Positions 16,512 through 25,216 of a stretch of 31,646 bases of DNA are shown here, in pieces. A program made the position numbers and the translations under genes. Each line of letters opens with the position of its first letter. Positions within the stretch are counted from its first letter, which is position 1. The stretch comes from HLUCCA09 sp039189975. GTDB taxonomy: Bacteria; Pseudomonadota; Alphaproteobacteria; Rhodobacterales; Rhodobacteraceae. Location: contig JBCCYI010000017.1 in NCBI GenBank assembly GCA_039189975.1, forward strand, positions 1 through 31,646. The letters are read 5' to 3'. A model generated the notes under the pieces. That model was not told the DNA's origin. It searched no databases and saw nothing but the letters and a program-made list of their open reading frames with translations.

Positions 16512-18245
16512 ATGTTGAAGCGTAAGTGGGACAAATCCAAGCTGCCCAGCCGCCATGTCACCGAGGGTCCGGCGCGCGCGCCGCACCGCTCGTATTATTA
16601 TGCGATGGGGCTGAACGAAGACGAGATTGCCCAGCCTTTCGTGGGCGTCGCAACCTGCTGGAACGAAGCGGCCCCCTGCAACATCGCGCTTTCGCGGCAG
16701 GCGCAGGCCGTGAAGCTCGGGGTGAAGTCCGCCGCGGGCACCCCGCGCGAATTCACCACGATCACCGTGACGGACGGCATTGCGATGGGCCACGAGGGCA
16801 TGCGCTCCTCGCTCGCCTCGCGCGAGGCCATCGCCGACACCGTCGAGCTGACGATGCGCGGCCATGGCTATGACGCCATCGTCGGCCTTGCGGGCTGCGA
16901 CAAGTCCCTGCCGGGCATGATGATGGCGATGGTGCGGCTCAACACGCCCTCGGTTTTCATCTACGGCGGGTCGATCCTGCCGGGTCGGCTCAACGGCAAG
17001 GACGTGACCGTGCAGGACGTCTTTGAGGCCGTCGGCATGCACCAGGCGGGCAACCTGACCGACGAGGCGCTCGCAGTGATCGAGCGTGTGGCCTGCCCCT
17101 CGGCCGGGGCCTGTGGCGGCCAGTTCACCGCAAACACCATGGCGTGTGTCTCCGAGGCCATTGGCCTCGCGCTGCCGAACTCCGCCGGAGCGCCCGCGCC
17201 CTACGAAAGCCGCGACCAGTACGGCATCGCCTCAGGCGAAGCCGTGATGAACCTCATCGAGAAGAACATCCGGGCGCGCGACATCGTCACCCGCAAATCG
17301 CTGGAGAACGCGGCGCGCATCGTCGCCTGCACCGGCGGGTCGACCAATGCAGGCCTGCATTTGCCCGCCATCGCGCACGAAGCGGGGATCGACTTTGACC
17401 TGATGGATGTCTGCGAGATCTTCCGCGACACGCCCTATTTCGTCGATCTCAAGCCGGGCGGCCAGTATGTCGCCAAGGACATGTACGAGGCGGGCGGCGT
17501 GCCGATCGTGATGAAGGAGCTGCGCAAAGCAGGCCTCATCCACGAGGATTGCATGACCGCGACGGGGTACTCGATGGGCGAGGAACTGGACAAGATCGAG
17601 GGCGAGGCCGATGGCCGCGTCGTCTATCCGGTCGAGACGCCGATCACGCCGACGGGCGGTGTCGTCGGGCTCGCGGGGAACCTCGCGCCGGAGGGCGCCA
17701 TCGTGAAGGTCGCTGGCATGGCGGAGGCCGATCAGGTGTTCACGGGGCCCGCGCGTGTTTTTGAGTGCGAGGAGGAGGCCTTTGCCGCCGTGAAGGCGCG
17801 CGAATACAAGGAAGGCGAGGTGCTGGTGATCCGCAACGAAGGGCCCGTGGGCGGCCCCGGTATGCGCGAGATGCTGGCCACGACCGCCGCGCTTTCCGGC
17901 CAGGGCATGGGCAAGAAGGTGGCACTCATCACCGATGGGCGGTTCTCCGGGGCCACGCGTGGCTTTTGCGTTGGCCATGTCGGGCCGGAAGCGGCCAAGG
18001 CGGGCCCGATCGGCCTGCTCCAGAATGGTGACATGATCACCATTGACGCGATCGAGGGCTCGCTCTCTGTCGCTCTCAGCGATGAGACGCTGGCGGCCCG
18101 CAAAGACGCATGGCAAGGCCCGCGCCCCACGATCTACGCGACGGGCGCGCTGCACAAGTATGCGCGGCTCGTCGGGGGCGCGCGCAAGGGGGCCGTGACC
18201 CATCCGGGCGGGGCCGCCGAGGCCCATACCTACATGGACCTTTGA
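16512..18245 (+). CDS. ilvD: dihydroxy-acid dehydratase
   Basis: A 577-residue IlvD/Edd-family dehydratase that converts 2,3-dihydroxy-isovalerate and -methylvalerate to the keto acids of valine, leucine and isoleucine synthesis. Iron-sulfur cysteines are Cys49 (ATCWNE), Cys129 (GCDKSLPG) and Cys201 (SAGACGGQFTANTM); the active-site serine is in GRFSGATRG (Ser479). The length is near the shorter [2Fe-2S]-type enzymes rather than the 616-residue E. coli form. AGAGGA lies 7 bases before the ATG. The upstream 192 bases show no leader peptide or clear promoter. A sugar-acid dehydratase paralogue cannot be fully excluded, but the motif set favours IlvD. Confidence 0.93.
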   Translation: MLKRKWDKSKLPSRHVTEGPARAPHRSYYYAMGLNEDEIAQPFVGVATCWNEAAPCNIALSRQAQAVKLGVKSAAGTPREFTTITVTDGIAMGHEGMRSSLASREAIADTVELTMRGHGYDAIVGLAGCDKSLPGMMMAMVRLNTPSVFIYGGSILPGRLNGKDVTVQDVFEAVGMHQAGNLTDEALAVIERVACPSAGACGGQFTANTMACVSEAIGLALPNSAGAPAPYESRDQYGIASGEAVMNLIEKNIRARDIVTRKSLENAARIVACTGGSTNAGLHLPAIAHEAGIDFDLMDVCEIFRDTPYFVDLKPGGQYVAKDMYEAGGVPIVMKELRKAGLIHEDCMTATGYSMGEELDKIEGEADGRVVYPVETPITPTGGVVGLAGNLAPEGAIVKVAGMAEADQVFTGPARVFECEEEAFAAVKAREYKEGEVLVIRNEGPVGGPGMREMLATTAALSGQGMGKKVALITDGRFSGATRGFCVGHVGPEAAKAGPIGLLQNGDMITIDAIEGSLSVALSDETLAARKDAWQGPRPTIYATGALHKYARLVGGARKGAVTHPGGAAEAHTYMDL

Positions 18246-18318
18246 CAATGCGGCGGGCCGTGGGCGCGGCGCAGCCCGGTCCTGTCGGCGCGACGGATCG
18301 GGCGCGGCGCCTGACCTT

Positions 18319-18927
18319 ATGGTGTGCCAGTGGGGGCCCCTTTGTCGTGGCACCCGCTTGAGGGGCATGGGACCAGCGTTCCCAGATGCGCCCGCGGGGC
18401 TTGCGTGGCCGCCGGGGACGACGTGGGCCTGGCGCCCCCCCGTTTGGCGCGGGCGGCAGGCCGAGGCAGGATTACTCTCTTCCGGGCAGGAGCTTGGCCC
18501 GGGGATCAAGGTTTTTCATAGCGCGGACGACGGCGTTCTCCGGGCCGAGACCGGCGAACGCGCGCCGCTATCGCTGCATATGTCGGCGGGAGAGTTCGCG
18601 TCGCTGGTCATTGATCTCGATGCCGATGCGCTGCGGGCGTTGACGCCGCGCCGGATCGTGCGGCTGGCCGGTCTGGGCAGCATGACGGGGCCGGGCCGCG
18701 TTTACGGCCGGATGAACCTGCGCCACGGCCCAAACATCGCGTCGCAAACGCGGGAGGCGGATCTCGCGTCGGGGACCCTCGACGTCGCGTTCGATCTGTC
18801 GCGGATCGGACTGGACCATGCAAGGATCGCACAGGGCTGGGTCGACCTTATGGTCGCGCAGCCGCAGGAGACCGTCCTGACCCTGCGAGATCTGGCGCTC
18901 AGCTGTCATCCGCGCGCAGAGCTTTGA
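18319..18927 (+). CDS. DUF6478-like protein
   Basis: A 202-residue soluble protein of unknown function. TTWAWRPPVWRG, GIKVFHSADD, FASLVIDLDADAL, RMNLRHGPN and the closing LRDLALSCHPRAEL recall the DUF6478 family of Rhodobacteraceae, a recognition from memory. Family members usually have a helical N-terminal region before the TTWAW motif that is short or missing here. The start is uncertain: ATG at 18319 has no ribosome site, and ATG at 18367 is preceded too closely by GAGGGG. Another frame (from 18248) has a DRARRL-type sequence, so a frameshift in the N-terminus is possible. It follows ilvD by 73 bases. Confidence 0.7.
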   Translation: MVCQWGPLCRGTRLRGMGPAFPDAPAGLAWPPGTTWAWRPPVWRGRQAEAGLLSSGQELGPGIKVFHSADDGVLRAETGERAPLSLHMSAGEFASLVIDLDADALRALTPRRIVRLAGLGSMTGPGRVYGRMNLRHGPNIASQTREADLASGTLDVAFDLSRIGLDHARIAQGWVDLMVAQPQETVLTLRDLALSCHPRAEL

Positions 18928-18960
18928 GCAAAGGCACCCTCCGAGGTCGGGTGTGGTTTG

Positions 18961-19008
18961 GGGGGCGCGGCCCCCGCCGCCCGTTGGGCGGCTCCCCCGG
19001 GATATTTT
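18961..19008 (+). terminator. strong GC hairpin followed by ATATTTT
   Basis: GCCGCCC (18976-18982) and GGGCGGC (18986-18992) form a 7-bp stem with a GTT loop, extended outward by GGGGG and CCCCC (18994-18998). It is followed by GGGATATTTT. It lies 34 bases downstream of the DUF6478-like stop, fitting the end of that transcript. The T-run is short. Confidence 0.6.
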
Positions 19009-19020
19009 GGGCACAATGAA
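19000..19020 (+). repeat. recurring intergenic element, copy 3
   Basis: GGATATTTTGGGCACAATG is identical to the right half of copy 2 (8609-8638, opposite strand). Here the left half is replaced by the strong GC hairpin, suggesting that the element is the downstream part of a terminator-like module. Confidence 0.75.
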
Positions 19021-19147
19021 GCGATGCGGGACGCTTTGAGAGACCTGGGGGGGCGCGCGTCTCGGGCGGGTGGCAAGGCTATGACGCAGCGTAGCGGATG
19101 ACAGAGCGGGTGTGAGCCCACAGAACGGGGCGGAGGAGGACCGTTTG

Positions 19148-21169
19148 ATGACCGACTATCCGCATCTGCTCGCGCCGCTCGATCTGGGACATCTTGTCTT
19201 GCCCAACAGGGTTCTGATGGGCTCGATGCACACCGGGCTGGAGGAGGTCGGCAACTGGGACCGGATCGCACGCTTTTACGTTGAGCGCGCCGAAGGGGGC
19301 GTTGCACTGATGGTCACCGGCGGGATGGCACCGAACCGGGAAGGGGGCGTTTTGCCAGGCGCGGCTGGTCTCTTTTCGGCGCAGGATATCGCCAACCACC
19401 GGCAGGTTACGCGGGCGGTGCGTGCGGCAGGCGGGCGACTTACGATGCAGATCCTGCATGCGGGGCGTTATGCGTTCTCACCCGAGGCAGTGGCGCCATC
19501 GCCGATCAAGTCGCCGATTTCGCCTTTTGCACCGGCGGAACTCGATGCGGACGGGGTCGAAAAGCAGATCGCTGACATCGTGACTTCGGCGGCGCGGGCA
19601 CGGGAGGCGGGGTATGATGGCGTCGAGATCATGGGGTCGGAAGGGTACTTCCTGAACCAGTTCCTTGTGGCGCGCACCAACACGCGGGCCGACGCATGGG
19701 GCGGATCCTACGAGAACCGGATGCGACTGCCGGTGGAGGTGGTGGCGCGGGTGCGGGAGGCTGTGGGACGCGACTTCATCGTGATCTATCGCCTGTCCAT
19801 GATCGATCTGGTTCCGGAAGGCTCGACCTGGGAGGAGGTGGTGCGTCTGGCACGGGCAGTGGAGGCGGCGGGGGCTTCGCTGTTGAACACCGGGATCGGC
19901 TGGCATGAGGCACGGGTCCCCACGATTGCGACCTCGGTGCCGCGGCGGGCGTTCGCCTGGGTGACACAGAGGCTGATGGGCGAGGTCGCCATCCCGCTGA
20001 TCACGTCGAACCGGATCAACACGCCCGAGGTCGCGGAGGCGGTTTTGGCTGAGGGTTGCGCGGACATGGTGTCGATGGCCCGGCCATTTCTGGCGGATGC
20101 GGACTTTGTGCGAAAGGCGGCGCAGGGACGGAGTGCCGAGATCGCACCCTGCATTGCGTGCAATCAGGCGTGCCTCGACCACACGTTTCAGCTCAAGGTC
20201 TCGTCCTGCCTGGTGAACCCGCGTGCGTGTCACGAGACGGAGATCTCTTACGGGCAAGCAACCGCACAGCGGCGCGTCGCGGTTGTGGGGGCCGGTCCGG
20301 CGGGATTGTCGGCTGCGCTGGTGGCCGCGGAACGCGGCCACGCTGTCACCTTGATGGAGCGGGAGCCACGGATCGGCGGACAGCTCAACATGGCGCGGCG
20401 CATCCCGGGCAAGGAGGAGTTTCACGGGCTGGTCGATTACTATGCGACGATGCTGAGGGTGCGGGGCGTGGACCTGCGCCTTGGGACAGACGCACACGTG
20501 GAGGCCCTGGCGGCATTCGATGATGTGATCGTCGCAACAGGGGTCACCCCGCGTGACCCCGGCATCGACGGCCAGGAGGCGGCGCATGTCGTCAGTTACA
20601 TTGACGTGCTGAAGGGGAATGCCGCGGTCGGAAAGAGAGTGGCCATCGTGGGGGCAGGCGGGATCGGTTTTGACGTTGCGCAGTTCCTCACCCATCCTGC
20701 GGGGCCCAGCGCTACGGAGGATCTGGCGCTGTGGCAGCGGATTTGGGGCGTGGGAGATCCGGCGGACGCAGCGGGCGGGCTTCGTCCAGAGGGGCCGCAG
20801 GCTGAGGCACCCGCGCGGCAGGTCACGCTCTTGCAGCGCAAGGCGGAAAAGCCAGGCAAGCGGTTGGGCAAGACGACGGGCTGGATCCACAGGGCCGAGC
20901 TGAAGCGGCGGGGCGTGACCATGCGGGGCGGCGTGGCGTATCGCCGGATCGTGCCGGAGGGCTTGCTGATCGGCGCGGGCGACCGCGAGGAGATCATCGA
21001 GGCCGACACCGTCGTTCTGTGTGCGGGGCAATTGCCCGAGCGAGGCCTGGCCGACGCCCTCGCCGCGCGCGGCATCCCCGCCCATGTGATCGGTGGCGCC
21101 GACGTGGCAGCAGAGCTCGACGCCAAACGTGCGATCGACCAGGGCGCCCGCCTCGCGGCGTCCCTCTAA
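19148..21169 (+). CDS. fadH: 2,4-dienoyl-CoA reductase (NADPH)
   Basis: A 673-residue protein, one residue longer than E. coli FadH, reducing 2,4-dienoyl-CoA in beta-oxidation of polyunsaturated fatty acids. Residues 1-330 are an old-yellow-enzyme TIM barrel with Tyr167 (GSEGY) and His253 (GWHEARVPT); the [4Fe-4S] cysteines are 335, 338, 342 and 354 (CIACNQAC...SSC); VVGAGPAGLSAA begins the FAD domain and IVGAGGIGFDVA the NADPH-binding part. These positions line up with those of E. coli. GGAGGAGGA lies 7 bases before the ATG, which decides the start over an in-frame ATG at 19112. It stands alone, with LysR downstream. Confidence 0.93.
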   Translation: MTDYPHLLAPLDLGHLVLPNRVLMGSMHTGLEEVGNWDRIARFYVERAEGGVALMVTGGMAPNREGGVLPGAAGLFSAQDIANHRQVTRAVRAAGGRLTMQILHAGRYAFSPEAVAPSPIKSPISPFAPAELDADGVEKQIADIVTSAARAREAGYDGVEIMGSEGYFLNQFLVARTNTRADAWGGSYENRMRLPVEVVARVREAVGRDFIVIYRLSMIDLVPEGSTWEEVVRLARAVEAAGASLLNTGIGWHEARVPTIATSVPRRAFAWVTQRLMGEVAIPLITSNRINTPEVAEAVLAEGCADMVSMARPFLADADFVRKAAQGRSAEIAPCIACNQACLDHTFQLKVSSCLVNPRACHETEISYGQATAQRRVAVVGAGPAGLSAALVAAERGHAVTLMEREPRIGGQLNMARRIPGKEEFHGLVDYYATMLRVRGVDLRLGTDAHVEALAAFDDVIVATGVTPRDPGIDGQEAAHVVSYIDVLKGNAAVGKRVAIVGAGGIGFDVAQFLTHPAGPSATEDLALWQRIWGVGDPADAAGGLRPEGPQAEAPARQVTLLQRKAEKPGKRLGKTTGWIHRAELKRRGVTMRGGVAYRRIVPEGLLIGAGDREEIIEADTVVLCAGQLPERGLADALAARGIPAHVIGGADVAAELDAKRAIDQGARLAASL

Positions 21170-21222
21170 GCGCGCCTTGGGGCAGACACACAGTCCTATC
21201 GAACCATTCCCAGGTGCCCGAA

Positions 21223-21246
21223 GGCGCGCGGTCGCGCCGGATTTTA
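21223..21246 (+). terminator. possible terminator after fadH
   Basis: GGCGCG (21223-21228) and CGCGCC (21233-21238) form a perfect 6-bp stem with a CGGT loop, then GGATTTTATC. It is 53 bases after the fadH stop. The T-run is only four bases. Confidence 0.35.
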
Positions 21247-21441
21247 TCGGGGCGCGGCTGCAAAAAACTGGCCGGAAACGCCAGCGGAATGCGGCACCAA
21301 GATGTGCCCAATTCGTTTCCATTGGTGCATCTGAGACCCCTGTCATCGCCCTATTGTCTCCTGAGCGTCCCAATTCAGCCCAGATTCCGGGGCAAACAGG
21401 ATCCCAGACACCCGTGGGGGCGGTTGTCGGAAGGTGTACGA

Positions 21442-22347
21442 ATGGACAGATTAACGGAAATGGAAGCGTTCGCCACGGTCGTGGATCAAGGAGGCTTCAC
21501 AGATGCTGCCAAAAAGATGGGGATCTCCAAATCCGCCGTCTCCAAGCATGTCTCCTCGCTTGAGGCGCGTCTCGGCGCCCGCTTGCTCAATCGCACGACG
21601 CGGCGGGTTTCCCCCACCGAGATTGGCCTTGCTTACTACGACCGCGCGCGACGGGTGCTGAACGATGCGGGCGAGGCTGATGCGCTCGTCACGTCGATGC
21701 AATCCGCGCCGTCCGGGCTTCTGCGGATCTCCGTGGCGACGGATTTCGGCGTCAACCACCTCTCGCCCGTGCTGGGCGACTTCCTGGCCGAGTACCCCGA
21801 GATCACCGTCAACATGGTGCTGAACAACCGCTATGTGGAGTTGATCTCCGAAGGGTTCGACATGGCGATCCGCATCGGTGAGCTGGAAGACAGCACGCTG
21901 CGTGCCCGGCGCCTCGCGACGACGACGAAGCGCATGATCGCCTCACCCAACTATTTCCAGACCTATGGCCGCCCAATGCGGATCGACGATCTGAACGAGC
22001 ACAAGCTGCTCCACTATTCGAACCAATCCGCCGGCAACCTGTGGAAGATCACCGCCCCCTCTGGTGAGAAGCGGCAGGTGCGTACGACAGGTTGGCTGAC
22101 GGTGAATGACGGCCAGTCTCTGCTCAATGCCGCCATCGCCGGGCTGGGCATCGCCTACCTGCCGGATTTTCTCTACACCGACGCCATGCGGGACGGGAAA
22201 GTCGAGGAGGCCATCCCCGATCTGCCCGTCGAGCCGCTCGGCATCTACGCGGTGTACCCGCCGGGACGCTTCACACAACCGAAGGTCCGCGCGTTCATTG
22301 ACTACCTCGTCAAGCAGTTTGCGGACCGCACCGAAGGCCAGTGGTAG
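21442..22347 (+). CDS. LysR-family transcriptional regulator
   Basis: A 301-residue LysR regulator. The N-terminal winged HTH includes FTDAAKKMGISKSAVSKHVS (19-38) and LNRTTRRVSPTEIG; the effector domain begins GLLRISVATDFGVNHLSPVL and contains GLGIAYLPDF. The pattern is that of the CrgA-like (LysR/PBP2_CrgA) group. The ATG at 21442 starts the HTH domain directly. The 272 bases upstream hold no clear T-N11-A box. It is downstream of fadH and convergent with the amidohydrolase/dpp operon, so its target cannot be inferred from divergence. Confidence 0.92.
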   Translation: MDRLTEMEAFATVVDQGGFTDAAKKMGISKSAVSKHVSSLEARLGARLLNRTTRRVSPTEIGLAYYDRARRVLNDAGEADALVTSMQSAPSGLLRISVATDFGVNHLSPVLGDFLAEYPEITVNMVLNNRYVELISEGFDMAIRIGELEDSTLRARRLATTTKRMIASPNYFQTYGRPMRIDDLNEHKLLHYSNQSAGNLWKITAPSGEKRQVRTTGWLTVNDGQSLLNAAIAGLGIAYLPDFLYTDAMRDGKVEEAIPDLPVEPLGIYAVYPPGRFTQPKVRAFIDYLVKQFADRTEGQW

Positions 22348-22395
22348 CACTATCAAAACGGGGTCCCAGGCCGCTGAATGGGATGGGATCGCGCG

Positions 22396-23238
22396 CTACA
22401 GACGCAGGGAAAGATCGGCCAGCGCGGCGGTGACCTTGGTCAGCGTCCGCTCTGCGTCGAAGAAGCCCGGACGTTTGGAGAGCGTATCTTCCTCCATGTA
22501 GAGGGCGCGGTTGATCTCGATCTGGAGGCTGTGGCGCCCCTCCTCCGGTCGTCCGTGGCGCCGCACCAACTCGAAGCCCTTGTAGGGATCATTGACGGCG
22601 ACGGAATGCCCCCCCGCGGCCAACGTCTCGCGCACGCATGCGATGACATCCGGTGCGCAGGTGGTGCCGTCCCTGTCAGAGATGACAAAGTCTGGACGTG
22701 GCACCTCCCCGTCCTCCGTCGTGCGGTCGCCCATGCTCGCCATCGAATGGCAGTCGACGTGAATGACACGGCCAAATTCGGAATGCACCCTATCCAGCGC
22801 GTCGGCCAGCGCGTTGTGGTAGGGCCGCCAATACCTTTCAATGCGCGCTTCGACCTCCCCGGCCCTCAGCTTACCCGCATAGATCGGTCCGAACGCTTTC
22901 ATGTCCCGCCAGATAAGGCCGACGCCGCGGTCGATGGTCTTGAAGCTCGGGTTCACCGGCCGCGTCCATTCGCCGTCGATCATCGACAGGTCGATGTCGT
23001 CCTCATTGCGGTTCGGGTCGATATAGCTTCGCGGAAAGAGAGCGTGGACGAAGGTCGCGCCATGGTCCACGACATGGGCAAACAGCTCGTCGACATGGGC
23101 GTCTTCGGACCGGCGGAGGGTCATGCGGTCAATCGCGTGGTTGAAGTCCGACGGGTAGACGGAGCCGGAATGCGGGCTGTCGAAAACGAGTGGGACGGGC
23201 GCGGCGCGGGGGCCAACGACGGTGACGGGCGGGGTCAT
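22396..23238 (-). CDS. N-formylglutamate amidohydrolase family protein
   Basis: A 280-residue FGase-family zinc hydrolase. SPHSG (21-25), ED.H (46-48), DPNR (74-77), VDCHSM (161-166) and QIEINRALYM (239-248) are the expected family motifs. The known reaction is hydrolysis of N-formylglutamate to formate and glutamate in histidine catabolism; no other hut genes are nearby, so the enzyme may act on another N-acyl amino acid. It overlaps the DppF-like ATPase by ATGA and is the last gene of the ABC transporter operon, which strongly suggests that its substrate is delivered by that transporter. Confidence 0.9.
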   Translation of the reverse strand: MTPPVTVVGPRAAPVPLVFDSPHSGSVYPSDFNHAIDRMTLRRSEDAHVDELFAHVVDHGATFVHALFPRSYIDPNRNEDDIDLSMIDGEWTRPVNPSFKTIDRGVGLIWRDMKAFGPIYAGKLRAGEVEARIERYWRPYHNALADALDRVHSEFGRVIHVDCHSMASMGDRTTEDGEVPRPDFVISDRDGTTCAPDVIACVRETLAAGGHSVAVNDPYKGFELVRRHGRPEEGRHSLQIEINRALYMEEDTLSKRPGFFDAERTLTKVTAALADLSLRL

Positions 23239-24233
23239 GTCGCCTCGTGGAAGTGGCAGGACACCGTGCGCGTCGGCGCGGTTTGCTGAAGCTCGGGACG
23301 GTCTGAGCGGCAGCGATCCTGCGCAATCGGGCAGCGCGGGTTGAAGTGACAGCCGGGCGGCGGGTCGAGCGGCGAGGGGATCTCGCCCACGATGGGCGCG
23401 AACTCCCTGCGGCGCTGATCGAGCCGGGGCGCCTCGGCGAGGAGCGCCTTCGTGTAGGGGTGGCGCGGGGTGGCGAAAATCTCTTCGGTCGTCGCGGATT
23501 CCACGATGCGACCGAGGTACATGATGGCGACGCGGTCCGCGATGTGCTCGACCACCGACAGGTCGTGCGAGATGAAGAGGTAGGTGAGCCCCAGCTCCTC
23601 GCGCAGGTCCATGAAGAGGTTGATGACCTGCGCCTGGATCGACACGTCGAGAGCCGCAATCGCCTCGTCACACACGAGGAACTTCGGCTTCACCGCGAGC
23701 GCGCGGGCGATGCCGATCCGCTGGCGCTGTCCGCCGGAAAACTGGTGGGCATAGCGCTTCTTCAGCGAGGGATCGAGGCCGACCTTCTCCATCGTTTCGT
23801 CGACATAGGCGGGCAGCTGCGCTTTGCTCACGAGGCCCTGCACCCAGGGCGCCTCGCCGATGATATCTTCGACGCGCATGCGGGGGTTGAGGCTCGCAAA
23901 CGGGTCCTGAAAGATCATCTGGATGGCGAGAACGGCACGGCGCCGCGCAGCCCCCGTCAGCGTCGCAACATCCTGCCCTTCATAGAAAATCTGCCCTTCG
24001 GTGGCGGAGTGGATGCCGGCCACCACCCGCCCCAGCGTGGACTTGCCGCACCCGGATTCACCCACCAGTCCCAGCACCTCGCCGGGCGCAATCGAGAGCG
24101 ACACGTTGTCGACCGCGTGCACCGTCTCCTCCCGGATATCGGCGCCGAGGCGGTGAGCGATCTTGCCCGCGATGTCGAGCCTTTTGGTGAAGCGCTTGGA
24201 GACGCTCCGAATTTCGAGAATCGGTTCAGTCAT
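23235..24233 (-). CDS. dipeptide/oligopeptide ABC transporter ATP-binding protein (DppF-type)
   Basis: A 332-residue ABC ATPase. Walker A is GESGCGKST (58-66), the Q-loop is in MIFQDPFASLNPRM, the signature is FSGGQRQRIGIAR, and Walker B is FLVCDEAIAALD, where the usual DEPT is DEAI. HDLSVVEHIADR gives the H-loop. The C-terminal oligopeptide domain (RHPYTKALL) is followed by four cysteines (CHFNPRCPIAQDRC...CHF), as in Dpp/Opp ATPases that can carry an iron-sulfur site. It energises peptide-type import with the DppD-like subunit. Stop and start overlaps (ATGA) on both sides show a single operon. Confidence 0.93.
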   Translation of the reverse strand: MTEPILEIRSVSKRFTKRLDIAGKIAHRLGADIREETVHAVDNVSLSIAPGEVLGLVGESGCGKSTLGRVVAGIHSATEGQIFYEGQDVATLTGAARRRAVLAIQMIFQDPFASLNPRMRVEDIIGEAPWVQGLVSKAQLPAYVDETMEKVGLDPSLKKRYAHQFSGGQRQRIGIARALAVKPKFLVCDEAIAALDVSIQAQVINLFMDLREELGLTYLFISHDLSVVEHIADRVAIMYLGRIVESATTEEIFATPRHPYTKALLAEAPRLDQRRREFAPIVGEIPSPLDPPPGCHFNPRCPIAQDRCRSDRPELQQTAPTRTVSCHFHEAT

Positions 24234-25216
24234 GCGCTGTTTTCACGTGCCGGTGTCGCCTCGAGATGCGGATGGAAGCAGCGCAGGGCCCGCCCGTCTG
24301 TCTGGCTGATCGCGGGCGCGGCCTCGCAGGACCCGCTGGCGCGGCGACAGCGGGGACCAAAGGCGCAGCCCTTGGGAAGAGCCAGCATGTTGGGGGTCAT
24401 CCCTTCGATCTGGTAGAGCCGCTCGCCCCGCTTGTTTGAGGTGGGAACCGAGCCCAGGAGACCCACGGTATAGGGGTGCAGCGGGCGGTCGATCACGTCG
24501 TCGGTCTCGCCCTGCTCGACGATCTTGCCCGCGTACATCACCGAGATCCGGTTCGCGAGACCGGCCACCACCGCGAGATCGTGGGTGATCCAGATCATCG
24601 CGGTGCCGGTCTGCCGGGTGAGCTTCTGCGCCTCGTAGATGATCTGGCCCTGGATCGTGACGTCGAGCGCCGTGGTCGGCTCATCGGCGATGATCAGATC
24701 GGGCCGGTTGAGAAAGGCGATGGCGATCGCCACCCGCTGGCGCATCCCACCCGAGAGTTGGTGCGGGTAGGCCTTCAGCCGCTCCTCGGGAGACGGGATG
24801 CCGACGAGGCCCAATGCGTCGCGGCTGCGCTCCCAGGCCGTGCGTTTGTCGACCTTTTCGTGGGCGACGATAGCCTCGATCATCTGGGTGTCGACGCGCA
24901 GCACGGGGTTCAACGTCATCATCGGGTCCTGAAAGATCATCGCGATCTTGTTGCCCCGGAGCTTCTGATAGCTCTCCTCGGAGGCGTTCGCGATCTCCAT
25001 CCCGTTGAACTTGACCGAGCCTTCGACGATCCGGCCCGGAGGGTCGATAAGCCCGAGGATCGAGAACCCGGTGATGGACTTGCCGGACCCGCTCTCGCCC
25101 ACCAGCCCCATCACCTCGCCCTTGCCGACGGTGAAGTCGACGCCGTCGACGGCCTTCACGACGCCCGCGCGGGTGAAGAAATGCGTCTTCAGCCCGGACA
25201 CCTCCAGAACGCTCAT
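24230..25216 (-). CDS. dipeptide/oligopeptide ABC transporter ATP-binding protein (DppD-type)
   Basis: A 328-residue ABC ATPase. Walker A is GESGSGKSI (40-48), the signature is LSGGMRQRVAIAIAF, Walker B is LIIADEPTTALD, and the H-loop is in WITHDLAVVAGLANR. The C-terminus has HPYTVGLLGSVP and the cysteines of GCAFGPRCR...GSCE. The ATG at 25216 is chosen because it overlaps the DppC stop by ATGA and starts the conserved fold; upstream sequence in frame lies inside the permease gene. It pairs with the DppF-type subunit. Confidence 0.93.
   Translation of the reverse strand: MSVLEVSGLKTHFFTRAGVVKAVDGVDFTVGKGEVMGLVGESGSGKSITGFSILGLIDPPGRIVEGSVKFNGMEIANASEESYQKLRGNKIAMIFQDPMMTLNPVLRVDTQMIEAIVAHEKVDKRTAWERSRDALGLVGIPSPEERLKAYPHQLSGGMRQRVAIAIAFLNRPDLIIADEPTTALDVTIQGQIIYEAQKLTRQTGTAMIWITHDLAVVAGLANRISVMYAGKIVEQGETDDVIDRPLHPYTVGLLGSVPTSNKRGERLYQIEGMTPNMLALPKGCAFGPRCRRASGSCEAAPAISQTDGRALRCFHPHLEATPARENSA

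Noticed and set aside
19478..21373. 631-codon minus-strand open frame
   Set aside because: Antisense to fadH, whose length and active-site residues match E. coli FadH almost exactly.
22348..22395. Terminator between the convergent LysR and amidohydrolase genes
   Set aside because: No inverted repeat of useful length was found in this 48-base gap.
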